A DNA stretch of 64,000 bases from Hydra vulgaris (lineage: Eukaryota; Cnidaria; Hydrozoa; Anthoathecata; Hydridae), in NCBI RefSeq assembly GCF_038396675.1, contig NC_088921.1, forward strand, positions 20,531,001 through 20,595,000, given 5' to 3'. Below are positions 23,599 to 33,462 of the stretch, in pieces; the first letter of the stretch is position 1; each line of letters opens with the position of its first letter. The translations under genes were made by a program, and so were the position numbers. Under the pieces are notes generated by a model, which saw only the letters and a program-made list of their open reading frames with translations, made no database searches and had not been told where the DNA came from.

Positions 23599-24693
23599 TT
23601 ACCCGTGCTTGTCGTCTTTCATTTGATTTTTCAAAACTCGTTTCGGATCGTCTTTTTCTTCACCTTCTTTTGTTTTTCTCTTGTTCGCCTTCCCCGGCTG
23701 CTCTATCATCTCCAAGTCTTCAATCTTTTTGTCTTCAGTTTCGTTTGTCCTCAACACGGCTGTTTCTTGCTCAATCTTTTGTTCCTCGACAATCTCCTCG
23801 AATACTTTTTTCAGTTCGATCGAGATGGTTTGTTCTGCGATTGATTTTCCTACCGCGTTCGTCTCTTTCTCCTCAAGTGTTTCTGGGTTTTGTTCTATTA
23901 TCGGCGCTTCTTCCTTTGTTTCCTTTCGAGGAGATCTATCCGGCTGTCCTGAATGGATTGCTCGAACTCGATAGCCCCTGATCGTAATAAAATAAGGTAT
24001 GGGGGACGGATGATCCTCCATAGTTGCTACTAATAAACCCGAATTATACGGGGTACCTTTCGTAGGCGTCCGTTTGATCACCGGTCTGGTCGATAGGTGT
24101 TTTCCGTATCCCATTTCTTGTAGCATTTTGCCGACTTGAAAATTTTTTGCTTCTAGGGACAGGCCAAGAATCGATACTATGGTTCTCCTCGTCAGCATTC
24201 TGTTAGGTGTAGAATCACTAAACTTGTAGTGAAATCCAGCAATATTTAATCCCCCTTCAAGTAGGGCGTGTTTGGCATGTTCAGAATTTATTACCACCTC
24301 TACCATCGTACTTCCTCGGATAAGCTGGATCCCCTCCGAATACTCGTCCAAATCGTTTTTTTCCAATTCGCATAGTATCTCAGCTATTGTCGCTCGAACC
24401 TGCAGCTTACAAATAAGCGTGTTTTTAAGTTGTGGTCGAAAATCTCCCACAAGTAGGTTGGCTGAGGCAGCACTCGCGTAGCTCCTCGCTTTTGAATCGT
24501 TTGTCTTGTCTCGTCGATTCATCTCTTCGTTCGTGTTAACATCGGATTCGTCTGGCTCTCCTTCGTCCGTGCTGTAATCCATTCGAAATTCCACGCTCTC
24601 TTCACCTTCCGCAACTTTTTCCATCTTTACCAACAAGTTAGCGGATATCTCATCCAAGGATTCGGGATTCACAAAACTCTCGTTGCTACACAT
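23599..24693 (-). CDS. E6 ORF1, intact (364 residues)
   Basis: An uninterrupted frame from MCSNESFVNPESLDE to a stop after KDDKHG. It has an acidic N-terminal region (DYSTDEGEPDESD) and then two conserved blocks. Block one, about residues 95-165, is KNTLICKLQ, EGIQLIRGSTMVEVVI, GGLNIAGFHYKFSDSTP. Block two, about residues 170-250, is RRTIVSILGLSLEAK, GYGKHLSTRPVIKRTP, SGLLVATMED, RGYRVRAIHSGQP. Both look RRM-like. The tail is highly charged and would be a coiled or disordered RNA-binding arm. In related LINEs a CCHC knuckle often follows the GQP motif; here there is none. Likely role: coating element RNA in the RNP. Confidence 0.8.
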   Translation of the reverse strand: MCSNESFVNPESLDEISANLLVKMEKVAEGEESVEFRMDYSTDEGEPDESDVNTNEEMNRRDKTNDSKARSYASAASANLLVGDFRPQLKNTLICKLQVRATIAEILCELEKNDLDEYSEGIQLIRGSTMVEVVINSEHAKHALLEGGLNIAGFHYKFSDSTPNRMLTRRTIVSILGLSLEAKNFQVGKMLQEMGYGKHLSTRPVIKRTPTKGTPYNSGLLVATMEDHPSPIPYFITIRGYRVRAIHSGQPDRSPRKETKEEAPIIEQNPETLEEKETNAVGKSIAEQTISIELKKVFEEIVEEQKIEQETAVLRTNETEDKKIEDLEMIEQPGKANKRKTKEGEEKDDPKRVLKNQMKDDKHG

Positions 24694-24738
24694 CTAAAAA
24701 AAGAAAATCGCTGTCCTGATGACTAATAACAAAAAGAT

Positions 24739-24766
24739 GATCTTAGCCATTAGGCCGAGAAGCGAT
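24739..24766 (-). ncRNA. U2: U2-4 snRNA, 5' part (nt 1-28)
   Basis: Intact U2 start ending at GATC against the E6 5' end. The matching 3' part is 18729-18883, about 5.9 kb away because E6 and S1 both lie between. Confidence 0.92.
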
Positions 24767-24942
24767 AACTGAACACTGCAGACATAGTCGGACTGACGCC
24801 GTTTTCAACAATGTACTTGTGGTTTGAATTAGAAAGTCTAATCATTTTCGTCGTCGTCATCATCAGCAGCATCATCAGCAGTAGCAGCTGAGACCATTAG
24901 CGATGTTAGACACTCTGAAAGTTAAGAATTTTTCTTATTTCC
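24767..24942 (-). promoter_or_regulatory. U2 spacer upstream of U2-4
   Basis: Conserved spacer. A single G-to-T type change (GCCGTTTTC on the plus strand) lies within the proximal region. Confidence 0.65.
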
Positions 24943-25097
24943 AATCTGGGCCGCGCTCAGCAGTAGTGCAAAGCCGAGGCAACCCGTGGTCAGGGCAAGG
25001 TAAACCTATGATCCCATGACCTAATGCCAAAACTCAGATTAATATATGAGCCGGACTGTGCCGGCGTACCAGATATTAAACTGATGAGAACAGATAC
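24943..25097 (-). ncRNA. U2: U2-5 snRNA, 3' part
   Basis: From GTATCTGTTCTCATCAG to GGCCCAGATT. The Sm region reads GAGTTTTGG instead of GATTTTTGG, a damaged Sm site. It abuts E7 poly(A). Confidence 0.9.
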
Positions 25098-25109
25098 TTT
25101 TTTTTTTTT

Positions 25110-25750
25110 TCTTTACTATTTAATTCATGTAAAAAAATATTTTAAAAAAGAACCGTGATATTTACAAAGATATTCGTTAAAATAACACAATAAATCATTA
25201 TATTTTTAATTACAATAATGAAACATTTTTATTTGAAATTATCTTTCAAAATTTGCGGCTTTTTTAATAACTAAACAAATATAAATAAAAAACAAAACTT
25301 TAACTTAAAACTTAATTTTTTTAAACCGCAAGGTAAACAAACAAATATAAAAAGATTTATTATAATTAAAAATGCAAAAGCAAAATTTATGTTTTTTGTG
25401 AAAACATTATTTATTTAGATTTGCTAAATAAAACAAAAGCAAATATGACATACAACACAATAGTTTAAGTTATAAATAAATATATATACATATATATAAA
25501 TATGTTTTATATATATAAAATAAAGTCAAGTTGATAATTGGTTTTTAAATTTTCTTTTTGCTTTTTGCGGTTTTTATATTAAAACAAAACCAAAAAGAAG
25601 AATAAAACGAAAACGAAATATCGAAAGTTAAAACCGCAAAATATATAATAACATATTTTTATAACATAAATACAAAATATATATTGCAACACAACAAACA
25701 CTTATATACTTAAGTATAAATAAGAAATAAAGAAAAAGTCATGTTTATAA
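25110..25750 (-). other. E7 3' UTR, AT-rich, no gene
   Basis: Matches 12303-12945 of E4. No coding feature is seen. Confidence 0.65.
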
Positions 25751-25754
25751 TATA

Positions 25755-25940
25755 TTTGGCTGGCCATTAAGCCGGGAATTTAAAAATTAAACGCATGACC
25801 GTCACACCACAGGGCTGCTGGGGTCATGCTTTTCCGTTTCACTAGTTTAAAATTAATAGTGCTGGCCATTAAGCCATGCATTTAAAAAATAAACACATGT
25901 CCGTCGCACCCGCAGGGCTACTGGGGACATGCTTTTCGTA
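25755..25940 (-). repeat. E7 3' UTR structured repeat, two copies
   Basis: Units at 25758-25832 and 25860-25938, corresponding one to one with those of E4. Confidence 0.72.
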
Positions 25941-26394
25941 AATATATGTACAAATACTAGGAAATGGGAGATCATTTTAATATGTTTGTTTTTTTATATA
26001 GTAAACACGAGATCTTGCTCGTTTTGTTTTGATATTGCATCATTAATGGAAAACAAAGTATGAAACTTTTCAACATTGTTCTCACGTTTATATTTCTCAT
26101 ATTTTATTTTCCATATATATTTAATTTCTTTAATAATGTTTTTAATTATTTTGGGTGGTGACAGGATTTTACTTTCCATTACTCTCACGTTTCTTGAGCG
26201 CCATATTTCAGTAGTTATAATGTTTGTAATGGTTGTAACTAGTTTTGCTTTTGGATCATATCTCGCTAATTTTTCAATGTTCAAATAAAAGAGGACCTGA
26301 ATGGTGTTGAAGTTTGTCTGCGGCAGAAGTTTCTCGTAAACATACTTCAAACCACGCCAAATTGCTCGCGCAACTTTGCAATATACAAAAGGGT

Positions 26395-26448
26395 GTAATG
26401 TATTTTCGTTTTGGTTGCAGACGAGCAACCAAAACGAAAATACATTAC
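26395..26448. repeat. Fold-back inverted duplication 1 in E7
   Basis: Arms 26395-26418 and 26425-26448 are perfect reverse complements (24 bp) around a 6-bp loop. E4 has only one arm here, followed by about 220 bp that E7 lacks. Confidence 0.9.
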
Positions 26449-28840
26449 ATTTTTTTTTTGTTATATTTTTTACTTTAAAAAGATTTTGTTTAGTCTGTAA
26501 AAGATCTTACACATCAACATAATAGAATGGCAGTTCTTTTAAAAATTTGGGAAAGTTTACTCCGGTAAGAAAGTTCCATTGGCTATAACCTTTTTTAGCA
26601 TATTTGTCTAAAGAGTAAGCAAGAAAATATCTTTTTAAATAGAAATTTTCATGAGGACTTAGATTTTCTCGAAATTGCATGAGATGCTTTAGTCTTATAG
26701 CTGTACATTGCTTTTTGACGTCGAGAATACCTAAGCCACCCTTGTCTATTTTTAAATTTAAGATGTTTCTTTTTATTGGCTCGGCGAAGTTGCTATGCCA
26801 CAAATAAATCGAAGTTTCTTTTTTAATAGTTTTTTCGTGATTTTTATTGATAGGGAAGACGTTTGCAACATACCAGACCTTTGACAGGGCCAGCGTGTTT
26901 ACAAACATCCCCTTGCATTTTAATGAAACGTTTCTATATTTAAAGTGTTTTAAAATTTTAGTAAACTTGTCGACAGCTTTATTGAAATTAAATTCAGCTG
27001 TCTTTTTTAAGTTGTTAAAAAAGGTTATGCCAAGAACTTTCATACCGTCTTGGTTTGACCAGTCGATAACAATATTTTTAAATTTCAAACAATCAATTTT
27101 GTTCTCGAGTCTCCCCAGCGCAAGGGCTTTAGTTTTTGCGATGTTAATGTTTGAGCCTGTTGCACTTTCAAATCCTTTTAGGACTAAAAAAATTTCGCTA
27201 ACGCATTGGGGGTTTTTGCAAGCTACAGCGGTGTCGTCTGCAAATTGCAATACTTTCAAGGGAGTTGTACCAGGGAGTTGGATCCCCTCGATACCATGGT
27301 TGTGTTTAAACTCGAGGGCAAGTGTTTCCACCGCCACACAGTAAAGCATCATGGATATCGGATCCCCCTGTTGTCGAACTCCCCTTTTTATTGGAATGGG
27401 CTTGGTCAGGTAGCCGTTGTTAAAAATAATTGATTGGGTATTTTTAAAAGATTGCTTAATGGCATTCCCAAAATTGTTTCCAAGAATAAATTTTTCTAAA
27501 GTTTTAATTAAGAAACTGCGATCCATCTTATCGAAAGCTTTCTCCTGGTCCAAAGACATCAAGAAAGCACCGATCTTTTTTTTGTTGGTGTAGTGGATGA
27601 GGTCTAGAACCAGGAACAAGTTCGAAAAGATGTTTCTTCCGGGTACCGAGCAAGTTTGGGAGGATTCCAGGATATTTTGGAAAACCTTGGCCATTCTCAA
27701 AGCCAGCGCTTTCTGTGACAATCTTGTAGTCAGCGCACAGCAATGAGATTGGCCTCCAGTTCTGCAGCAGCGACAAGTCTCCATCCTTCGGAAGGAGACT
27801 AATCACGGCCGTCCTCTGGGACCACGGAATGTGGTTTTCAGTGTTTTCAAAAAAATTTTCGTTAGCCAATCGTGTCAACTCCCCCCCATAAATACCCCAT
27901 GTGCTCTGCCATAATTCGACAGGAATTCCGTCGATGCCGGGAGATTTATTTTTTTCAAGGGATAGTGCGAATTGATAAAGTTCATTTACGGTAAATTTTT
28001 CATTTAGAAAAGTATTTTCATCGTCTTTAAGAATATTTTGAATTTTGTCACTAAATCGGTTTTGCAAATTTTCATCAAGCTTTTCATTATTATAGAGTTT
28101 TTTGTAAAATTTACTTAAAACTTTTTGAATGCCGTCTGTATCATTAACATTTTTGTTTTCATAGGATATTGTTTTAATAGTTTTTTTGCCTTGGTTGTGT
28201 TTTTCCAAAAATAACAAGGATCTTGAGGGTATTTCTCCGTCTTCGATTATTACTTGTTTCGTTCGGATAAACACACCGTTCTTGTTATTTAATTCAGATA
28301 ATTCTTTTTTAATTCGTTTAAGTTCGCCTTCATCACTATCGCTCTTAAGGTTTTCTGCTTTTAAAACTTGTTCTAAAATAGTAATTTTTTCTTTATTTTC
28401 TTTTCTAATTTCGCGACTTCTTTTTTCTGCAATAGCTCTAATCATACACTTGGTATGTTCCCAAGCTTGATTAATATTTACAAAAAAGATTTGCTTTTGA
28501 GTAACTTCAAATTCGCTTTAAAGAATTTCGATAAACTTTTTGTCATTTAGCAAAGACGAGTTTAAGTGCTAATATCCCGGCCCCCGCGGATTCTCCCTTT
28601 CCAAAGAGATTTGGCAGGAAACCGAGCTATGGTCACTCCAACCCATCTTATTATATTCGCTTGTTGCTATAAATTAGATTAGATTATTAAAAACGTATAT
28701 CAATCCTATCAATCCTACTTTTAAAATTGAGGTGGTCATATGAAAATACTTTTTTACTTGGGTTCTGTTTCCGAAAAATATCAGTAAACTGATATTTTTC
28801 GGTGAACATTTTTAGATTTTTTATACCTATTGTGTAGTTT

Positions 28841-28894
28841 GGGTTAAAGCGGTCCCCGTTTTCTCTGTCGAGAAAACAGGAACCGTTTTAACCC
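28841..28894. repeat. Fold-back inverted duplication 2 in E7
   Basis: Arms 28841-28865 and 28870-28894 match at 22 of 25 positions around a TGTC loop. E4 has a single arm. The duplication overwrites the region just after the endonuclease GDFN motif. Confidence 0.85.
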
Positions 28895-29537
28895 TCAACC
28901 ATTTTGAAGATACCTAAGAGAATATAATAATCACACAATCGCGCGTGCCTGTTCAAAGATTTATAAAAAAGTTCTTTTTTTTGCGGATCATTTGATCCGT
29001 ATACATTTTTTATTCTACAAAACTTATCGCTTAATACAAAATTAGCAGCAAGAATTCTACCGTTATGATCGCGTGTTATATTATTTAAAATTATATTTTT
29101 GTTAACCAAAATAGAAATACCTTTTTCTCGATTGTTAGCGCTATTCCACAATGAATGGCCATTAGATTTTTGAAACCATTCTTTTTCCCAATTCGATTGT
29201 ACATTACCGCAAACAATGAGTTTCTTGTAGGCATATGATATCATATTTAAAAAAAAGTGTCATTAATGAATGTCTTTTTGAATCATTATTAAGCCCGTTA
29301 ACATTTAAAGAAAGAATTCTTACTGCCATTTTTCTTTTTATTGAGAGTTAAAACATTAACTTTAAAAAAACTAAACAAACCATATTTAATACTTATTTCA
29401 AACTTATTTTATCTCAGTAAAGAGTTAAAAAGAACTTTTCCAAAGAAATTATTTTTTTAAAAAGCGCAGGTTATAATACGCAAAAAAAACAACTTATTCA
29501 CACAATGTATATACTAGTAAAAATAAAAAAATAAAAA

Positions 29538-31310
29538 TTATACTCTTACGTCTTCCAAAGAGATCTTGTATAAGTCGCAGAATTTACTGTATTGTTTGTT
29601 TACTAGTTCAATGAGAGTGCTGTGTTTCATATTGATAGAGTTTTTCCACGAGGTCTTAATAATTCGTCGTTGTTTTGGATCGCGTTCTACTATTAAACTT
29701 TCAACTTCTCGGTTGTCCTCCAACTTGAGATATCGGTTGTGATGTTTCAACACTTGACCGATCAAGCGACTTCTATCTTCTTTGGGTATTTTCTTGCAAA
29801 AAGCGGAATCGAGATTATATAGGTTTCGTTCCAAATTATGAAAAAGTTTTGTTTCCGTTTCAACTTTCTTTTTTTTATCTTCAAAAAGCTTCTCGGTGCG
29901 AATAGAACTTTTTCTTTTCGGATTCTTTCCGTCCGCATTATCGTTTTCGATAGTTTCCATCGCCAAGTTCTCAACGGCAACCAATTCAACATTAGTAAAT
30001 GAGGCATTATTTTCCTTGACAGCTGCGTCGACAGATGCGTCATCCTCACCGCTCAGAGTAATAGGGATATTGTCAGCAACATCGCCGTCACCTGCCATGT
30101 CATTAAATAAACCTCTAATGGATTTTGAGGTTGCCGGTGGTATGGCGAATTCCGAACTCAGGACCGAGGTGTCGAGGGACGGGGGTATCCCCACATCAAC
30201 ATCAGCTGATGTAATTACTAACACCGTCTCTGTGGAAGAAGCCGCAAACTCGACATCGTTCCTCGGCTCCTCAATACTGCCAGTCATATCCGAACCTGCT
30301 TCTTCAGGGCGGTTGACTTCCACTTCCTTTTCGGCATTATCATTTGCGTTTGCCTCGATGACTGTTTGCGGTTTAAAAACGACTGTTGAGTCGGTAGGTT
30401 CCCAGGTGTACATGGTTTTTACTCGATGACCTTTGATATTCAAGAAGTCTGGAATCGGTGTTTGAAGATCTTCCAAAATTGCAACCAGTACACCAGAGTA
30501 GTACGGAGTACCATTTCGAGCGTATTTGATAACCGGTTTAGTAGCAACATTTTTGCCGTAACCCATGTTTTGCAAAATTAAACCAAGATTTATGACCTTT
30601 GCTTCTAAAGGTAATCCAAATACGGACACATTTGTTTGCCGCCTAAAGGTTCGGTTGCTAGTTGATAGCGAGAAACGGTGGTAATAGCCTTTTATTGAGA
30701 GGCCATGTTCTAGTAACCGGTATTTAGAGTTTTCTGTCTTCATAACAATTTCAATCATTGAAGAGCGCCGTATCAATTAAACTCCGTCAAGATCATGCAG
30801 AAGTTTGGCAGAATCAAGCGCCAGCAATACGTCATCGAGAGTAATTTTACTTTGTAGTTTGGATAGTAAAGATCTCGGAAGCTGCGGTTTCTCATCGACA
30901 TTTCGTTGTTTACTGCCATTCCGAGAGGTAGCGGCAACGTTTGAGTAGGTACGCTTGAAATTTTTATCTATTACGGAGTGAGGCTCCACAACGGTCGGGA
31001 CGCCAGAGTTGCTTGAACAACGTTTCTCCTTGGATGCTTCCGTCTTGGTCGGGCTGGTCGACTTCAGCGATAAGATTTTGCAACGATCCATCACGTTCCG
31101 CGTAGGTTCGAGTTCCTTGTACTCAGCGATGTCGCTATCATTGAGATCATCCTCGCTGTAACTGATGCTCGAGTGAAATTCAGGTCGATCAATTACGCTA
31201 TCGCGAACCAACTCCATCTTCTCCACAAGAACAGCAGCATCTCGATTGCGTTGCTCGAAGGAATTACTGCGAGATATAGGCGTCTTCTCCATAGTACGTC
31301 TAAAATACAA
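29538..31310 (-). pseudogene. E7 ORF1 with extra C-terminal domain, one internal stop
   Basis: A single 591-codon frame interrupted only by a TAA at the Gln of the conserved QLIR block (just left of 30780). N-terminal part 30777-31310: acidic SISYSEDDLNDSDIAEYKE, then RTYSNVAATSRNGSKQ. C-terminal part 29538-30776: VSVFGLPLEAK, GYGKNVATKPVIKYARNGT, TMYTWEPT, a long Ser/Ala/Glu-rich linker, a basic KRKSSIRTEKLFEDKKKK segment, and the domain EDRSRLIGQVLKH, KQRRIIKTSWKNS, LVNKQYSKFCDLYK. That last domain is absent from the E6 and E10 families and present in E16. Its function is unknown. Confidence 0.78.
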
Positions 31311-31392
31311 AAACGAAAAAATATGAAAATAAAGTTTTAAAACCTATAAGGCTTCTGGAACCACTGTTTCTGTTAACAACTAAGACTTTTTA

Positions 31393-31420
31393 GATCTTAG
31401 CCATTAGGCCGAGAAGCGAT
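31393..31420 (-). ncRNA. U2: U2-5 snRNA, 5' part (nt 1-28)
   Basis: Intact U2 start, cut at GATC by the E7 5' end. Confidence 0.92.
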
Positions 31421-31596
31421 AACTGAAGACTGCAGACAGAGTCGGACTGACGCCGTTTTCAACAATGTACTTGTGGTTTGAATCAGAACGTCTAATCATT
31501 TTCGTCGTCGTCATCATCAGCAGCATCATCAGCAGCAGCAGCTGAGACCATTAGCGATGTTAAACACTCTGAAAGTCAAGAACTTTTTTTATTTCC
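31421..31596 (-). promoter_or_regulatory. U2 spacer upstream of U2-5
   Basis: Conserved spacer with two changes close to the start (GAAGACTGCAGACAGAG on the plus strand). Confidence 0.65.
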
Positions 31597-31751
31597 AATC
31601 TGGGCCGCGCTCAGCAGTAGTGCTAAAACGAGGCAAACCGTGGTCAGGGCAAGGTAAACCTATGATCCCATGACCTAATGCCAAAAATCAGAATAATATA
31701 TGAGCCGGACTGTGCCGGCGTACCAGATATTAAACTGATAAGAACAGATAC
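31597..31751 (-). ncRNA. U2: U2-6 snRNA, 3' part
   Basis: Starts with an exact GTATCTGTTCTTATCAG next to E8 poly(A). Stem-loop IV has changes (AAACGAGGCAAACC on the plus strand). Confidence 0.9.
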
Positions 31752-31773
31752 TTTTTTTTTATATTTTTTAGTT

Positions 31774-31792
31774 ATGGATATAGGCAGATACT
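31774..31792 (-). other. Target-like word in the E8 3' UTR
   Basis: The sense strand reads AGTATCTGCCTATATCC about 20 bp before poly(A), resembling the U2 target AGTATCTGTTCTTATC. E10 has two such words. Confidence 0.55.
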
Positions 31793-31854
31793 ATTTTTTA
31801 ATTTTTCAGGTTTTTGATTTTATTTTTCTACTAAAGGTTTATAGACTTCTTTAA

Positions 31855-32994
31855 TTAGAAGGCGAAACTTAGGTTTTGGACGTCATTTTTTGTTATTGCT
31901 TCATTAATTGAAAAGTTGTTGTTTTTGTTTTTACTTTTGTTTTTCTTTGTTATTAAGGGTGTATCGTTTAAAACCGTGGAGTCGTCAGAGTTATGGGTGC
32001 TCTGCATATCGTCGGGGTCTTTGTTTGTTTGGTTAGTTTCTTGGGGTTTCTTCTTTGGTTCTTGTGGGTTTATTTGGAGTGTACTTGTTGATGGGGTTGG
32101 TGGTGTTGGTTCAACATTATTCGGAGGAGCTGTTGTTTGGGGAATTTCCATTGGAGTTTCGACTTGTGGTGGTGGTGGAGACGGTGCTGCTGTGTTTTTC
32201 TTGGCTTCCGTCAAAGTAGATGGTGTTTCAGGATGTTGCGCCTTTGGTGTTTCCTTTCGTTGTTCGTTCCTTTCTTGTCCGTTATGGAGCAGTCTTATCT
32301 TGTACCCCATAACTTCCATGCTGGTGGGTATTTGTTTCGGCATGTTTTCCATGACTGCCACGAGTATTCCGGTGAAGTAAAGTTTTCCCTTCAGCGTAGT
32401 TCTCATGACAGATTTGGTCAAAACATGCCGTCCATAGCCCAACTGTTCGAAAATATTCCCGACTTTGAGTTCTTTACTCTCAATTGGGAGTCCGAACACA
32501 GAAACATGCATTAGTGTGCTCGGTTCCCTTTCGGGGTTAGACTTTTGGAACAAGTAATGAGTACCGCCAATAGTGTGTCCCTACTCAAGTAGGAAGTTTC
32601 TCGCTTGGTCGGTTTTCATCACAATTTCCATAACTCTGTTGTTACGGATAAACTGGAAACCTTCAGGATGGTCATCCAGGTTTGCTTCCTCTAATGCCGC
32701 TAACACATCGTAGGAAGATATTCGTTTTCCAATTACGGTAAGAAGGGTTCTCGATAATTGCTTTTTAAAGGTGTTAGTAATACTTTGGGTAGTTACGCTT
32801 GCGTACGATTTTTTCGGAATTTCGGGTAGGGCTTCCGCGTCCCTTATTTTTCGGTGGTCCTGCTGGTCCGCATCATCTTCATCCTCATCGGTGCTGTAGC
32901 TCGGCTCGAATTCGTCGTGAAACGGTACAACGCCAGTTTGCACTACTTCTATATTCTCTAATAGATTTTTGACTTGTACCGGTGACGTCATCAT
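31855..32994 (-). pseudogene. E8 ORF1 fused in frame to the ORF2 C-terminus
   Basis: Starts MMTSPVQVKNLLENIEVVQ at 32994. It contains an acidic stretch, GFQFIRNNRVMEIVMK, a TAG after FLLE, then NPEREPSTLMHVSVFGLP, GYGRHVLTKSVM and RLLHNGQE, followed by a Pro/Thr-rich linker. The frame ends NNNFSINEAITKNDVQNLSF, which is the end of ORF2 in E10. The join lies in an AACAACAAC run that both parents would share (in E10 the codons read YFNNNFSIN). About 3 kb of ORF2 are absent. E13 carries the closest full-length ORF1 relative. Confidence 0.8.
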
Positions 32995-33084
32995 TCAGCA
33001 AAAACAATTAAAAACTAATATCTATATTAAAAAAAAAACCAAATCACTAAATTCACTTTAGAAATCGCTGCCTCGGCCAAAATC

Positions 33085-33131
33085 AAGAACAGATACTACA
33101 CTTGATCTTAGCCATTAGGCCGAGAAACGAT
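33085..33131 (-). ncRNA. U2: U2-6 snRNA, 5' part (nt 1-47)
   Basis: The longest 5' part on the minus strand, reaching through GTAGTATCTGTTCTT. One change in the first bases (CGTTTC for CGCTTC). Its last 12 nt repeat at the 3' side of E8, giving a clean duplication. Confidence 0.92.
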
Positions 33132-33307
33132 AAATGAACACTGCAGACATAGTCGGACTGACGCCGTCTTCAACAATGTACTTGTGGTTTGCATTAGAAC
33201 GTCTAATCATTTTCGTCGTCGTCATCATCAGCAGCATCATCAGCAGCAGCAGCTGAGACCATTAGCGATGTTAGACACTCTGAAAGTCAAGAATTTTTCT
33301 TAATTCC
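33132..33307 (-). promoter_or_regulatory. U2 spacer upstream of U2-6
   Basis: Conserved spacer, with one change in the AATTCAAACC region (TTTGCATTAG on the plus strand) and one at -3. Confidence 0.62.
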
Positions 33308-33462
33308 AATTTGGGCCGCGCTCAGCAGTAGTGCAAAGCCGAGGCAACCCGTGGTCAGGGCAAGGTAAACCTATGATCCCATGACCTAATGCCAAAAATC
33401 AGATTAATATATGAGCCGGACTGTGCCGGCGTACCAGATAATAAACTGATAAGAACAGATAC
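33308..33462 (-). ncRNA. U2: U2-7 snRNA, 3' part
   Basis: From GTATCTGTTCTTATCAG through an intact Sm site to GGCCCAAATT. It abuts E9 poly(A). Confidence 0.92.

Larger units (their letters stand above)
19312..24738 (-). mobile_element. E6: U2-inserted LINE with intact ORF1
   Basis: T-rich poly(A) end at 19312, 3' UTR to 19861 with three structured repeats, ORF2, ORF1 and a very short 5' UTR (24694-24738) ending at U2 nt 28. Its coding sequence is visibly richer in G+C than the other elements (many GCG and CGC codons), so it is a separate lineage. It stands in tandem upstream of S1. Confidence 0.87.
25994..29329 (-). pseudogene. E7 ORF2: AP-endonuclease and reverse transcriptase, broken
   Basis: Starts MAVRILSLNVNGLNNDSKRH at 29329. 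The endonuclease has CNVQSNW after a damaged QETH region, and its GDFNMV motif reads GIFKMV at the edge of a fold-back duplication (28841-28894). RT pieces 27528-28445 and 26507-27784 hold KSPGIDGIPVELWQS, DQEKAFDKMDR, GVRQQGDPISMMLYC (one extra Gln) and FADDTAVA. Near 26419 about 220 bp present in E4, including most of the zinc motif, are replaced by an inverted copy of the neighbouring 24 bp. The end piece is 25994-26428. Confidence 0.87.
25098..31392 (-). mobile_element. E7: U2-inserted LINE, sister copy of E4
   Basis: Same structure, 5' terminus and 3' UTR as E4, about 13 kb away. The 3' UTR is 25098-25993 and the 5' UTR 31311-31392. ORF1 is one frame with a single stop that E4 shares. 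ORF2 carries two fold-back inverted duplications. E4 and E7 flank the E6/S1 unit, so a segmental duplication of a whole U2 unit is an alternative to two separate insertions. Confidence 0.88.
31752..33084 (-). mobile_element. E8: internally deleted LINE (ORF1 joined to the last codons of ORF2)
   Basis: Only 1.33 kb long, with an intact 5' end (GATTTTGGCCGAGGCAGCG), a complete target-site duplication on both sides (33085-33096 and 31740-31751) and poly(A). The 3' end is nearly identical to that of E10. It looks like a deletion derivative that moved as such, because both ends and the duplication are regular. Confidence 0.82.
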
